Positions 27,470 through 36,757 of a stretch of 64,000 nt of DNA are shown in pieces. Under the pieces are notes generated by a model. That model saw only the letters and a program-made list of their open reading frames with translations. It made no database searches and was not told the origin of the DNA. Each line of letters begins with the position of its first letter. Position 1 is the first letter of the stretch. The stretch is from Herbaspirillum sp. LeCh32-8 (lineage in GTDB: Bacteria; Pseudomonadota; Gammaproteobacteria; Burkholderiales; Burkholderiaceae_D), in contig NZ_JAGIPZ010000015.1 in the NCBI RefSeq assembly GCF_017814915.1, forward strand, positions 25,980-89,979, written 5' to 3'. A program made the translations under genes and the position numbers.

Positions 27470-30400
27470 ATGAACGCAGGCGCTCCCTTCCTGTCCGACG
27501 ACGGTCCAAAGACCGATCCGGCGACCGACGCCATCGGCCGCGTGCAGCCACAGTCGCGCGCCCAGGTGTCCGACAACTTGCGCATGCTGGCCGGCGCCAT
27601 GCATGCCGCGCTGGAGCAACTGCGCGAGCTGCTCGGTCGCGTGCAGGGAGATGGCGTGCTGCCACCCGGGCTGCGCGCGGAAGCCACCGCCCGGTTGTCG
27701 ACTCAAGTCAGCGTGCTGGCGCTGGCCGGCGCGGTCGAGCCCGCGCGCATGCTGGCTGCAGCCTGCGAAGTGCTGGAGACTGATCCTGCCGCCGTGGTCA
27801 AGGCGGTCTGGAGCCTGCACGACTACCTCGATGCCCTGTTCGACAAAAGTGGCGACAGCGACATCTGCAACCTGCTGCTGTTCACCGCCTGTCGTCGGCT
27901 GCAATTGATCGCCGGCATTGCTCACGCTGCCGATGCGCCAGCCTCAGCTGCGCCGGACGCGCGCGCACGTGCCGCAGGCTTCAGCCGGGCCCTGGACGAG
28001 CTGCACGCCGACCACGGGCATGACGCCACGTTGGCTGCGTTACAGGCGCTGGAGCGCCTGCTGAGGGATGTCCCCGACCTGGCGTTCGCCCATGTCTTCC
28101 TCGGTCGCCTGCTCGACGCCGGCCAGCCGCTGGATCCGCACGCAATCGCGGTGCTGGATTCGCTGGGCGTGTTGCTGGCCGCCGAGACCGTGGATCCCGC
28201 CAGCATGCCGGTGCGTCTTGCGCTGGCGCGGCGCCGGATCGATTTCCTGCAATCGCTGGCCAGCGAAGAGGAGCGCCTGGACAGCCGCCCCGGCGAACAA
28301 TCGCAGCAGATGCTCAGGCTGATGCTGCTGGCCGACGAGCTGCAGACCTCCTGGGACCGCTGCGTCTGTGCCGGCGCGTCGGGTGGACGCATCGGCGCGG
28401 CCTGGCAATGGTGCGAGAGCGTGTTGCGCGCAGCCGCCCTCAGTCGCCGCATCTGGCCGCGGTTGCGCGCGCCCGGCCTGTCGGGATTCCTCGCGGCGCT
28501 GTCCAGGCTTGCCTTCGATCTGGCGATGTCGCAGCGTGCCCTGGGACGCGATCGTGAACTCAGCAGTTGCCTGATTTTCTTGGACGAGTGCCTGCGCAGG
28601 CGTCTGTTCCTGGACGATGACTTCACCGAACAGATCGACTGCATCGTCGACCATCTGGCCGTACTCGCCTACGGCGAAGCCGAGCCGGATCCGTTCCCCT
28701 GGTTCTCGCGCGAGCTGCGCGCCGATATGGCGCGACGCATGGAAGGCGTGGTCGAGAGCGCGCTGCAAGGCAAGCTCGCGCAAGTGCAGCGTGCGCTTGA
28801 GACCCTGTGGTCGCCAAGCTATATCGCCGCGGTGCGCGCCGCGCGCGAAGCGCCGGGAGATGAAGCGGCGCTCGGCGTCAGCCCGGAAGTGTTATTGGCC
28901 GACATGCATGCCGAGCTGGCCCAGATCGAGGATCTGTCGTCTCACCTGCGCTCGTCCCAGATGCGTGAACAGGCCGCTCATCTGCGCAGCCACATCGCCG
29001 CGCAATTGCCGGCCACGCTGCAGCTGAGCGCCGACATTCCGGATGAACGTACCCGTCGCCGCGGCGACGGCCTGCGCGCCGGCATGGTGCGCGACCTGGT
29101 GCGTCTGGCCGAGATGCTGGAGCAGGCGCGCCGCTCGCCGTACAACAAATGGCGCCGGCATCCGGACGCAGACCAGAGCATCGCCGACGGCGCCCATCTG
29201 GCCGACGAGATACGGCGCGCGCTGGACGAGGAGGAAAGTCCGGTTGCCGTCCCCGCCGCAACAGCTGCGCAGGCGGCCCCGGCCGTCGCGCCAGGCCGGC
29301 CGGACGATGATGCGCCGGGCAGCTGGCAGCCGGAGGACGACGATCCGGAGATGTTGCAGATCTTCCTGGGCGAGGCGCGTCAACTGCTGGACGGCCTGCA
29401 GACCGAACTGCCTCAGCTGGCCGGCGGCCAAGCCAGCCTTGAACTGTTGACCGACGTGCGGCGCAGTTTTCACACCTTCAAGGGCAGCGGCCGCATGGTG
29501 GGGCTGGAGGCCTTGGCCGACGTTGCGCATGCGATCGAGCTGCTGCTCAATACTTGTCTCACCGTCGCGCGCGGCAGTGGCCGTGTGCAGTTGCCCGCCG
29601 CCGTCATGGAGTTGCTGTCGCAGGCGCGCGCGCGTCTGGACGGTTGGGTTGGCGAGCTGGCGGCGCACGGCCGTTCGCGGCGCCAGGCGCCTTCGCTGGT
29701 GGCGGCGGCGCTGGCCCTGCGCAGCAGCGTGGCGGCTGCGGTCACCGAAGACGAGGATGCCCGATCCGCCGACGGCGCTGCTGCCGGTGTAGCGAACGCC
29801 GTACCCTCGGCAGTTCCGGCGGCGATGCCGCCCGCAGCGCCGACGCAGGCGATCTCGGGCAGGGCTCACATCGACAGCCCGGCGCTGCGGGACATCTTCC
29901 TGACCGAGGCCCGTAACCTCTTCAAGCTATTGCGCCAGCACGGCAGCAGCTGGCGCGCCAAGGCCGACAGCGGACTGGTGACCGGCGCGCCGCCGTTGTA
30001 TTCGCGCGCCGCGCATACCTTGCGCGGCTGCAGCGCTGCTGCAGGTTTCGAGGGGATGCAGCGCATGGCCGAGGCGCTGGATGAATTGCTGGAGCGCCGC
30101 AAGGCGGCGGCCACCGGGCTTGACGCCGCAGAGTTGGCCGTCGTCGAGCGCGCCGTGGACGCCATGCTCGACATGCTTGACCAGTACGCCGCCGGAGAAT
30201 TTCCGGCGGCTTGCGCCCAATCGCTGCAGGAGCTGGCCAGCTTGATGCCCGGGGCAGCGTCGCCGACACCGCCGCAGGCGGTTGCGCCCCCAGTATCGCC
30301 GCCCTCCGCAGCGCCCGAACTACAGGACGAGATCGACCATGAACTGCTGCCGGTGTTCCTGGAAGAGGGGCATGACCTGCTGGCGGCCGTTGGCGAGAAT

Positions 30401-32563
30401 CTGCAGCGCTTCCAGCGTGATCCGTCGGATCAGGCGGCGTTGATCGAGTTGCGCCGCGCGCTGCATACCGTCAAGGGCAGCGCGCGCATGACCGGCGCCC
30501 TGCGCCTGGGGCATCGCATGCATGAACTGGAAAGCGGAATCCAGCGGTTGCTGAGTCGTCGCCAGGACGCCCCCGGCATCGATGCGCTGTTGGCCCTGTT
30601 CGACCAGGCACTGTCGCAATTCGATGCCCTGGAACATCTGGGCGCCGAGCCACGCACCGGCGCGCCGGTGCACGCGCTGTCCGAAGGCGAGCGCAAGCTG
30701 GCCTCGCCGCTGGTGCGCATCAAGGCGGCTGTGCTTGACCGCTTGCTGAACCATGTCGGCGAGGTCTCGATCGCGCGTTCGCAGCTGGAGAACGAGGTGC
30801 TGGCGCTGCACCGCAGTTCCCAGGAGTTGGCCGACAACATCGCCAAGCTGTCGGCGCAATTGCGTGATGTCGAGATCCAGGCCGAGATCCAGATCGCCGC
30901 TTCGCACCACGCCAGCAGCGACAGCGCGCAGTTCGACCCGTTGGAACTGGACCGCTTTACCCACCTGCAGGAACTCACGCGCATGATGGCCGAGAGCGTC
31001 AACGACGCCGCCTCGCTGCAAAAGCAATTGCTGGACTCGGCCTCCAAGACCCAGGATGGCTTGCAGATGCAGGAACGCCTCACGCGTGAGCTACAGCGCG
31101 AGCTGATGTATGCCCGCATGATGAAGTTCAGGAGCCTGGAGCAACGCCTGCAACATCTGGCGCGCCAACTCGGCGGCGAGACCGGCAAACCGCTGGAGCT
31201 GCAGATCGCCGGGGGCGACATGGAGATCGACCGTGTCATCCTGGAACGCCTGGTCGGCCCGCTCGAGCATCTGCTGCGCAATGCCGCCGTGCATGGCATC
31301 GAGGACGCCGCAGCGCGCGCCGCCGCCGACAAGCCGGCGGTCGGCGGCATCAGCGTACAGGCCGCAGTAGAGGGTAACGAGGCCGTGATTCGCGTCAGCG
31401 ATGACGGCCGCGGCCTGGACTTCGCCGCCATACGTCGGCGCGGCATAACGCTGGGCCTGTTGCCGGCCGATGCGCAGTGCGACGATGCGGCGGGCCAGGC
31501 GCGCTTGGCGGAACTGATCTTCGAGCCGGGCTTCTCGACCTCGGAACAGCTGTCCGCATTGGCCGGACGCGGCGTCGGCGCTGATGTGGTGCGCTCGGAA
31601 GTGGCCGCCCTGGGCGGGCGCATCACGGTGCATTCCACGCCGGGCGCAGGTGTGCGCTTCACCATGCACCTGCCGCTGTCGCTGGCGGTCAACCAGGTTT
31701 GCCTGCTGCGTCATGGCGGCCAGAGTTACGCGATTCCGTCCATGCTGATCGACAAGGTGGTGCAACTGCGCGGCGAGCAGATGCGGCAGGCGCTGGCGCA
31801 GCGCGCCACCGTCGCCAACGGTCGCATGGTGACCTTGCATAGCCTGCACAGCCTGCTGGACGAGCCGCATGAAGAGCAGCGCCTGCTGCATCATCCGTCG
31901 TTGTTCATCGTGTTCGTCAAGAGCGGCAACGACTTGCTGGCGATCATGGTCGATCATGTGGTCGGTAACCGCGAAGTGGTGGCCAAGCCGCTGGGCCCGC
32001 AGATGGGCAGCCTGGTCGGCGTGCTGGGCGCCACCGTGCTGGGCAACGGCGAGATCGTGCTGGTGATCAATCCCCTGTTGCTGCTGCATCGTCCCGGCGC
32101 GCGCCGCATGGCCATACAGCGCGAAGCCCAGGTGGTTCTGCCTGCGCAGCCGGCCCAAAAGATCATCATGGTGGTGGACGACTCGCTGACCGTGCGCAAG
32201 GTCATGCAGCGCTTGCTGGCGCGGGAGGGATATGAAGTAGTGACTGCCGCCGACGGTTACGATGCCATTGGCCAGCTGCACGACATCACGCCGGACACGT
32301 TCCTGGTCGACATCGAGATGCCGCGCATGGACGGTTTCACGCTGGTGCGCCATTTGCGCGACAACCCCGCCACCCACGCCAAGCCGATCGTGATGATCAC
32401 ATCGCGCACCGGTGCCAAGCACCGCGAGCGGGCGATGGAAGTGGGCGTGAATTATTACCTCGGCAAGCCCTATCAGGACGAGCAGTTGCTGGAACTCATC
32501 CGCCACTACACGCTCGGCGCCGGCGAGCGGCCGGCCGATGACTTCAGTGACGTCCTGTACTGA
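27470..32563 (+). CDS. chpA: Pil-Chp hybrid histidine kinase ChpA (PilL)
   Basis: The 1697-residue protein is a CheA-type kinase. Three Hpt domains show phosphoacceptor motifs HTFKGS (near 668), HTLRGC (near 848) and HTVKGS (near 998). Dimerisation and HATPase regions follow (LVGPLEHLLRNAAVHGIE, SDDGRGLDF, GRGVGADVV), then a CheW domain and a C-terminal receiver (VVDDSLTVRKVM near 1567, DIEMPRMDG near 1613). It phosphorylates PilG and PilH. It is shorter than the Pseudomonas protein, which I recall as about 2470 residues with more Hpt-like domains. It ends the operon. Confidence 0.93.
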   Translation: MNAGAPFLSDDGPKTDPATDAIGRVQPQSRAQVSDNLRMLAGAMHAALEQLRELLGRVQGDGVLPPGLRAEATARLSTQVSVLALAGAVEPARMLAAACEVLETDPAAVVKAVWSLHDYLDALFDKSGDSDICNLLLFTACRRLQLIAGIAHAADAPASAAPDARARAAGFSRALDELHADHGHDATLAALQALERLLRDVPDLAFAHVFLGRLLDAGQPLDPHAIAVLDSLGVLLAAETVDPASMPVRLALARRRIDFLQSLASEEERLDSRPGEQSQQMLRLMLLADELQTSWDRCVCAGASGGRIGAAWQWCESVLRAAALSRRIWPRLRAPGLSGFLAALSRLAFDLAMSQRALGRDRELSSCLIFLDECLRRRLFLDDDFTEQIDCIVDHLAVLAYGEAEPDPFPWFSRELRADMARRMEGVVESALQGKLAQVQRALETLWSPSYIAAVRAAREAPGDEAALGVSPEVLLADMHAELAQIEDLSSHLRSSQMREQAAHLRSHIAAQLPATLQLSADIPDERTRRRGDGLRAGMVRDLVRLAEMLEQARRSPYNKWRRHPDADQSIADGAHLADEIRRALDEEESPVAVPAATAAQAAPAVAPGRPDDDAPGSWQPEDDDPEMLQIFLGEARQLLDGLQTELPQLAGGQASLELLTDVRRSFHTFKGSGRMVGLEALADVAHAIELLLNTCLTVARGSGRVQLPAAVMELLSQARARLDGWVGELAAHGRSRRQAPSLVAAALALRSSVAAAVTEDEDARSADGAAAGVANAVPSAVPAAMPPAAPTQAISGRAHIDSPALRDIFLTEARNLFKLLRQHGSSWRAKADSGLVTGAPPLYSRAAHTLRGCSAAAGFEGMQRMAEALDELLERRKAAATGLDAAELAVVERAVDAMLDMLDQYAAGEFPAACAQSLQELASLMPGAASPTPPQAVAPPVSPPSAAPELQDEIDHELLPVFLEEGHDLLAAVGENLQRFQRDPSDQAALIELRRALHTVKGSARMTGALRLGHRMHELESGIQRLLSRRQDAPGIDALLALFDQALSQFDALEHLGAEPRTGAPVHALSEGERKLASPLVRIKAAVLDRLLNHVGEVSIARSQLENEVLALHRSSQELADNIAKLSAQLRDVEIQAEIQIAASHHASSDSAQFDPLELDRFTHLQELTRMMAESVNDAASLQKQLLDSASKTQDGLQMQERLTRELQRELMYARMMKFRSLEQRLQHLARQLGGETGKPLELQIAGGDMEIDRVILERLVGPLEHLLRNAAVHGIEDAAARAAADKPAVGGISVQAAVEGNEAVIRVSDDGRGLDFAAIRRRGITLGLLPADAQCDDAAGQARLAELIFEPGFSTSEQLSALAGRGVGADVVRSEVAALGGRITVHSTPGAGVRFTMHLPLSLAVNQVCLLRHGGQSYAIPSMLIDKVVQLRGEQMRQALAQRATVANGRMVTLHSLHSLLDEPHEEQRLLHHPSLFIVFVKSGNDLLAIMVDHVVGNREVVAKPLGPQMGSLVGVLGATVLGNGEIVLVINPLLLLHRPGARRMAIQREAQVVLPAQPAQKIIMVVDDSLTVRKVMQRLLAREGYEVVTAADGYDAIGQLHDITPDTFLVDIEMPRMDGFTLVRHLRDNPATHAKPIVMITSRTGAKHRERAMEVGVNYYLGKPYQDEQLLELIRHYTLGAGERPADDFSDVLY

Positions 32564-32624
32564 TCTGACGGCTGAGCTGGCGCCTCATGGCGGGGGCGCC
32601 GCACCGGGCGTACAATAGCGCGCT

Positions 32625-33455
32625 TTGGGCGCCCTCCGGCGGTACGCCCGCGACTCCCACCGAGGCCAGAAAATCAACTCCACGCTCGTTTCCATTCTGC
32701 TCGCGACCACCCTGGCCGGCGTAGTCAGCATTACCGCCGCCGCGGTGTTTTCGTTCGCACTGTTGTCGAAGATGGTGGAGCGGCTGGTCAGCCTGTCGGT
32801 GGGCATCATGCTGTCGACCTCGCTGTTGCACGCGCTGCCCGAGGCCTTCGAATCGGGCGCCGAGCCGCACACCCTGTTCGCGGTGCTGCTGGGCGGCCTG
32901 TTGGCCTTCTTCCTGCTGGAGAAGACCGCCATCCTGCGCCACTCGCATCATCACGAGGACGACGGCCACGGCCATCATCACGGGCATGACAAGAAGGAAG
33001 CCGGCAAGGCCGGCTGGATGATCCTGGTGGGCGACGGCCTGCACAATTTCACCGACGGCATCCTGATCGCCGCCGCCTTCCTGGCCGACCCGCACCTAGG
33101 GCTGGTCACCGGCCTGGCCATCATCGCGCACGAGATTCCGCAGGAGATCGGCGACTTCATCGTGCTGCTCAACGCCGGCTTCTCGCGCACCCGCGCGTAT
33201 GCCTACAACCTGATCTGCAGCCTGATGGCGGTGGCCGGCGGCGCGCTGGGTTATTTCATGCTGGAACGCGGCATGCAGTGGATTCCCTACGTGCTGGTGT
33301 TCGCTTCGTCCGGCTTCATTTACATCGCCGTCTCGGACCTGATGCCGCAGATGCAGCGTCGCGCCACCTTGCGCGAAACCATCCCTCAGGTCATTCTGAT
33401 TGCCGCCGGCGTGCTGATCGTGCTGGGGCTGACGCACCACGCGCACGGACATTGA
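32625..33455 (+). CDS. ZIP-family metal transporter (no standard start codon)
   Basis: The protein is a ZIP transporter with eight or so helices, a cytoplasmic His-rich loop (SHHHEDDGHGHHHGHD), and the helix IV/V motifs DGLHNFTDG and AHEIPQEIGDF that bind zinc or iron. The start is uncertain. No in-frame ATG or GTG precedes the first helix. TTG 32625 is the only usual codon, but it would lie at the predicted transcription start (-10 TACAAT at 32611). ATC at 32673 sits exactly where homologs begin, 7 bp after GAGG. The longer frame is given here. Confidence 0.85.
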   Translation: MGALRRYARDSHRGQKINSTLVSILLATTLAGVVSITAAAVFSFALLSKMVERLVSLSVGIMLSTSLLHALPEAFESGAEPHTLFAVLLGGLLAFFLLEKTAILRHSHHHEDDGHGHHHGHDKKEAGKAGWMILVGDGLHNFTDGILIAAAFLADPHLGLVTGLAIIAHEIPQEIGDFIVLLNAGFSRTRAYAYNLICSLMAVAGGALGYFMLERGMQWIPYVLVFASSGFIYIAVSDLMPQMQRRATLRETIPQVILIAAGVLIVLGLTHHAHGH

Positions 33456-33728
33456 GGCAGGTCGTCGGCGCCTGCTCGCCGCTATCGTCGGCTGCCATGT
33501 TGCCGGATTTGCCACGCATGCTCACGCGCATGCCGATGCTGCAGACGAAGCCGAGCAGGCCGAGGAACAGCACGAGATCCTGGAACAGGATGCATCCTTT
33601 CGGGAGAGGCCGGCGCAGGAGGCGGCGGACCACTGCACTGTAGGCGCGCGCGTCGTCCCACGCCAATATCAAATCAGGCGGCGCGCCATCTCAAAACGAT
33701 ATGGAGCCGTTGCAATGAGGGAGGATGC

Positions 33729-34652
33729 ATGATTTCAATCCGGCAGCTCAGGTACTTCGTCGAGATCGTCGAGGCGCGCGGTTACACGCGCGCCGCCGAA
33801 CGGCTCTACATCGCGCAATCAGCCCTGAGCCGGCAGGTCAAGGAGCTGGAGGCCGACCTCGACGTGGTGCTGTTGAAGCGCGAGGCCAAGCAGTTTGAAC
33901 TGACCGATGCCGGCCAGGATTTCTATGAACGCAGCCGCAAGATCCTGCTCGACCTTGACCGCGCGGTCGCGCAGGCGCGCACCATCGGCAAGGGCGAACT
34001 GGGCGCGCTGCGCTTGTTGCATTCCAGCTCGGTGCCGCTGACCGCACCGTTGGGACCGACTCTCAATGCTGCGCTCAAGGCGTTTCCCGGCATCTCGCTG
34101 GAGATTTCGCAGGCGCCCTCCGAGTACCAGGCGCGTGAGATCGAGGAGGGCAGCGCCGACCTCGGCCTGGCGCGTCTGCCCATCCTGCGCGCCAATCCCA
34201 GCCTGGAAAGCACTTTGCTGTACCGCGAGCGGATGGTGGTGGCGGTGCCCAGCGGTCATCGACTTGCGCAGCGCGAGTCGGTGGAGATCGCCGAGTTGCG
34301 CGATGAATTCTTCGTCTCGGTGCCGCATCGCGACCGCGGTGGACTGAGTTACCTGGTGGCCGAGCGCTGTATCGCCCACGGGTTCTATCCACGCGTGGCG
34401 CGCGCGACGTCACGCAAGAACTCGTTGCTGAGCCTAGTCAATGCCGGCTTCGGCGTGGCGGTGGTGCCGCAGAGCATGGCCAGTATTTCGCTGGCGGCGG
34501 GGGTAAGCTTTCCGGCGGTGAAAGATGCTGACTTCTATTCCGAAGTGGCGCTGCTGCGCCGGCGCGATGCGCCGGCCATGGTGCGGCAGTTCGTGGAGGC
34601 TTTTGCCGCAGGATTGCGCGAGGCGGGCGTGGCCGCGCCGGAACCGGGCTAA
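33729..34652 (+). CDS. LysR-family transcriptional regulator
   Basis: The 307-residue protein starts with a LysR helix-turn-helix (MISIRQLRYFVEIVEARGYTRA, IAQSALSRQVKELE), followed by a periplasmic-binding-protein-like effector domain. The ribosome binding site GAGGGAGG lies 6 bp before ATG. Its target is unknown; the next gene, sseA, is convergent and the upstream ZIP gene is in the same direction 273 bp away. Overall it is like the CatR/BenM/CynR side of the family, with no diagnostic ligand residues I can read. Confidence 0.9.
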   Translation: MISIRQLRYFVEIVEARGYTRAAERLYIAQSALSRQVKELEADLDVVLLKREAKQFELTDAGQDFYERSRKILLDLDRAVAQARTIGKGELGALRLLHSSSVPLTAPLGPTLNAALKAFPGISLEISQAPSEYQAREIEEGSADLGLARLPILRANPSLESTLLYRERMVVAVPSGHRLAQRESVEIAELRDEFFVSVPHRDRGGLSYLVAERCIAHGFYPRVARATSRKNSLLSLVNAGFGVAVVPQSMASISLAAGVSFPAVKDADFYSEVALLRRRDAPAMVRQFVEAFAAGLREAGVAAPEPG

Positions 34653-34684
34653 GCCCCCTCCGGTGCGGCGCTTGCAGGAAGGAC

Positions 34685-35542
34685 TCAGGCTCCGGTCGCC
34701 ACCGGACGCTTGGGATCCGAGCTCCACTCGCTCCACGATCCGGGGTACAGCGCGGCGCCCGCCAGGCCGGCCACTTCCAGCGCCAGCAGATTGTGGCAGG
34801 CGGTCACGCCGGAGCCGCACTGCATCACCGCCGCCTGCGGATCGCCGATCACCGACAGCCATTCTTCGCGCAGCTGGGCCGCGCCTTTGAAGCTGCCGTC
34901 GGCCTGCAGGTTGTCCTTGAAGAAACGGTTCTTCGCGCCCGGGATGTGGCCGCCCACCGCATCCAGCGTTTCATTCTCGCCGCGGAAGCGATCCGCCGCG
35001 CGCGCATCCACCACTTGCAGCGCCTGCGACTTCAGGTTGTCCACCAGCACTTGGGCGTCGACCGTCTTGACGATCGAGGTCAGGTCCTGGATGTTGCCGT
35101 GCGCGGCCGGCGGCGGCACCTCGTCGGTTAGGCCTTCGCCCAGCGCCTGCCAAGCCGCCATGCCGCCGTCCAGCACCGCGACGTCGCTATGGCCGATCCA
35201 GCGCAGCAGCCACCACAGGCGTGCCGCGAACATGCCGCCGTGAGCGTCGTAGGCCACCACCTGGGTATCGTTGTTTACGCCCAGCGCGCGCATCGCTTCC
35301 ACAAACTGCTGGCGATCCGGCAGCGGATGACGGCCATGGAAGCGACCTGCGGCGTCGGTCTTGGGGCCGGACAGGATCTCATCCAGGTGGGCGAAGCGTG
35401 CCTGCGGCAGGTGGGCTGCGGCGTACGCATCGCGGCCGGCGTTCGGGTTGGCCAGGTCGTGGCGGCAATCGACGATCACCAGGTTCAGGTATTGCGCGCG
35501 CGACTTCAGGTCGGCGGCGCTGATCAGGGTGCTGTAGGTCAT
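34685..35542 (-). CDS. sseA: 3-mercaptopyruvate sulfurtransferase / thiosulfate sulfurtransferase
   Basis: The 285-residue protein has two rhodanese domains. The C-terminal one holds Cys242 in CGSGVTAC, the loop typical of mercaptopyruvate sulfurtransferase rather than thiosulfate sulfurtransferase (CRxGxT/R). It moves sulfane sulfur from 3-mercaptopyruvate to an acceptor. The first domain lacks the cysteine, as expected. It is 56 bp downstream of the EamA transporter on the same strand. Confidence 0.92.
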   Translation of the reverse strand: MTYSTLISAADLKSRAQYLNLVIVDCRHDLANPNAGRDAYAAAHLPQARFAHLDEILSGPKTDAAGRFHGRHPLPDRQQFVEAMRALGVNNDTQVVAYDAHGGMFAARLWWLLRWIGHSDVAVLDGGMAAWQALGEGLTDEVPPPAAHGNIQDLTSIVKTVDAQVLVDNLKSQALQVVDARAADRFRGENETLDAVGGHIPGAKNRFFKDNLQADGSFKGAAQLREEWLSVIGDPQAAVMQCGSGVTACHNLLALEVAGLAGAALYPGSWSEWSSDPKRPVATGA

Positions 35543-35598
35543 TTGGGCTCTCCTAGTTTGTTTGTCTGCTTGTGTGCTTGCATGCGTAGGGACGGAAT

Positions 35599-36516
35599 TC
35601 AGACCTCGGTCGCAATCGGGTCGACCTTGGGCACGTTCTTGGCGGCATTGCGGCTGCTGCGCTGGTTATGGAAAGTGGCCAGGATGCCGCTGACCAGGAT
35701 GATGGCCATGCCGGTCCAGCCCATCCATCCCGGCGCGTCGTCCCAGATGAATACGCCGAACAGGCTGGCGAAGACGATGCCCGCATACTGCAGGTTGGCC
35801 GTCAGCAGCGTGTTGCCGAGCCGGTAGGCGCGAGTCATGGCGATTTGCGCCAGCGTTGCGGTCAGGCCGATGGTGATCACCAACAGCGCGCCCACCGGCG
35901 TATGCGCGTGCAGCAGCGGAATCTTGCCGGTCGCCATGTTGCCGGCCAGTCCGGCCACCAACCCGGTCAGCGAGAAGTAGAACACGACGCGGTACTCCGG
36001 TTCCCCCAGCAGGCCCAGCTTGCGCACTTGCAGGTAGACCAGCGCCGAAAGCACGCCCGAGCACAGCGCGATCACGCCGCCCAGCAACTGGTCTGCATTG
36101 AGCGAGGGACGCATCAGGAGGGCCACGCCGATGAAGCTGAGCAGCACCGTGCCGGCCAGGCCCCATTCGAACTTCTTGCTGCCCTGCCACCAGCCGGCGA
36201 CGAACAGCATGGCCGCGATCCAGATCGAGGACATGTAGTTGAGCGTGGTCGCGGTGGCGATGGGCAGCAGACTGAACGAGTAGAACCACATCCACAGCGA
36301 GATCACGCCGATGCCGCCGCGGATCAGGTGGTCACGCGGGAAGGGCGTGCGGAAGGTGCCGCCGCGCGCCAGCACCAGGGCGGTGATCACGGTCACCCCG
36401 ATCAGGCCGCGGCAGAGCACGATCTCGGCCGTGGTGTAGTAGTCGCCGGCCAGCTTGACGCAGACCCCCATGATGGAGAACAGGAAAGAGGCGACGAGCA
36501 TCCAGAGCGATTGCAT
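35599..36516 (-). CDS. EamA/DMT-superfamily transporter
   Basis: The 305-residue protein has ten predicted helices in two EamA repeats. MQSLWMLVASFLFSIMGVCVKLAG is the first, and the repeat is marked by the conserved RAYRLGNTLLTANLQYAGIVFASLFG. The family exports metabolites or drugs, and the substrate cannot be told. Start 36516 matches the first helix; a 90-residue upstream extension in frame is not protein-like and includes a terminator. Confidence 0.88.
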   Translation of the reverse strand: MQSLWMLVASFLFSIMGVCVKLAGDYYTTAEIVLCRGLIGVTVITALVLARGGTFRTPFPRDHLIRGGIGVISLWMWFYSFSLLPIATATTLNYMSSIWIAAMLFVAGWWQGSKKFEWGLAGTVLLSFIGVALLMRPSLNADQLLGGVIALCSGVLSALVYLQVRKLGLLGEPEYRVVFYFSLTGLVAGLAGNMATGKIPLLHAHTPVGALLVITIGLTATLAQIAMTRAYRLGNTLLTANLQYAGIVFASLFGVFIWDDAPGWMGWTGMAIILVSGILATFHNQRSSRNAAKNVPKVDPIATEV

Positions 36517-36582
36517 GGCGGCGTGTGGTGGGTGTGGTGGAAGAGGAGGGCATGCGCAGCGGCGCCCGGCCGGTCGCGCAAA

Positions 36583-36620
36583 TGAAAATCGGCAGCGCCG
36601 GAATGAACCGGTGCTGCCGA
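36583..36620 (-). terminator. Terminator of the Rieske oxygenase gene
   Basis: CGGCAGCGCCGG (36590-36601) pairs with CCGGTGCTGCCG (36608-36619), followed on the minus strand by TTTTCATTT. Confidence 0.75.
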
Positions 36621-36757
36621 TGGGGAATTGCGTCTGCGCCTTGCGCGTCTGGAAGGTCGGCAAGAGGGGAGTGGCGGCGGTGACGCATCTGCGTTGCGTC
36701 CTGGCCCTGCCGCTCCCCTTCTTGCATGAAACCTCCCTCGCGCGGCCTGTGGCCGGA

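Noticed and set aside
33391..33672. 93-codon minus-strand frame over the end of the ZIP gene
   Set aside because: A short hydrophobic stretch made it tempting, but it overlaps a real gene and lacks a ribosome binding site; support is too thin.
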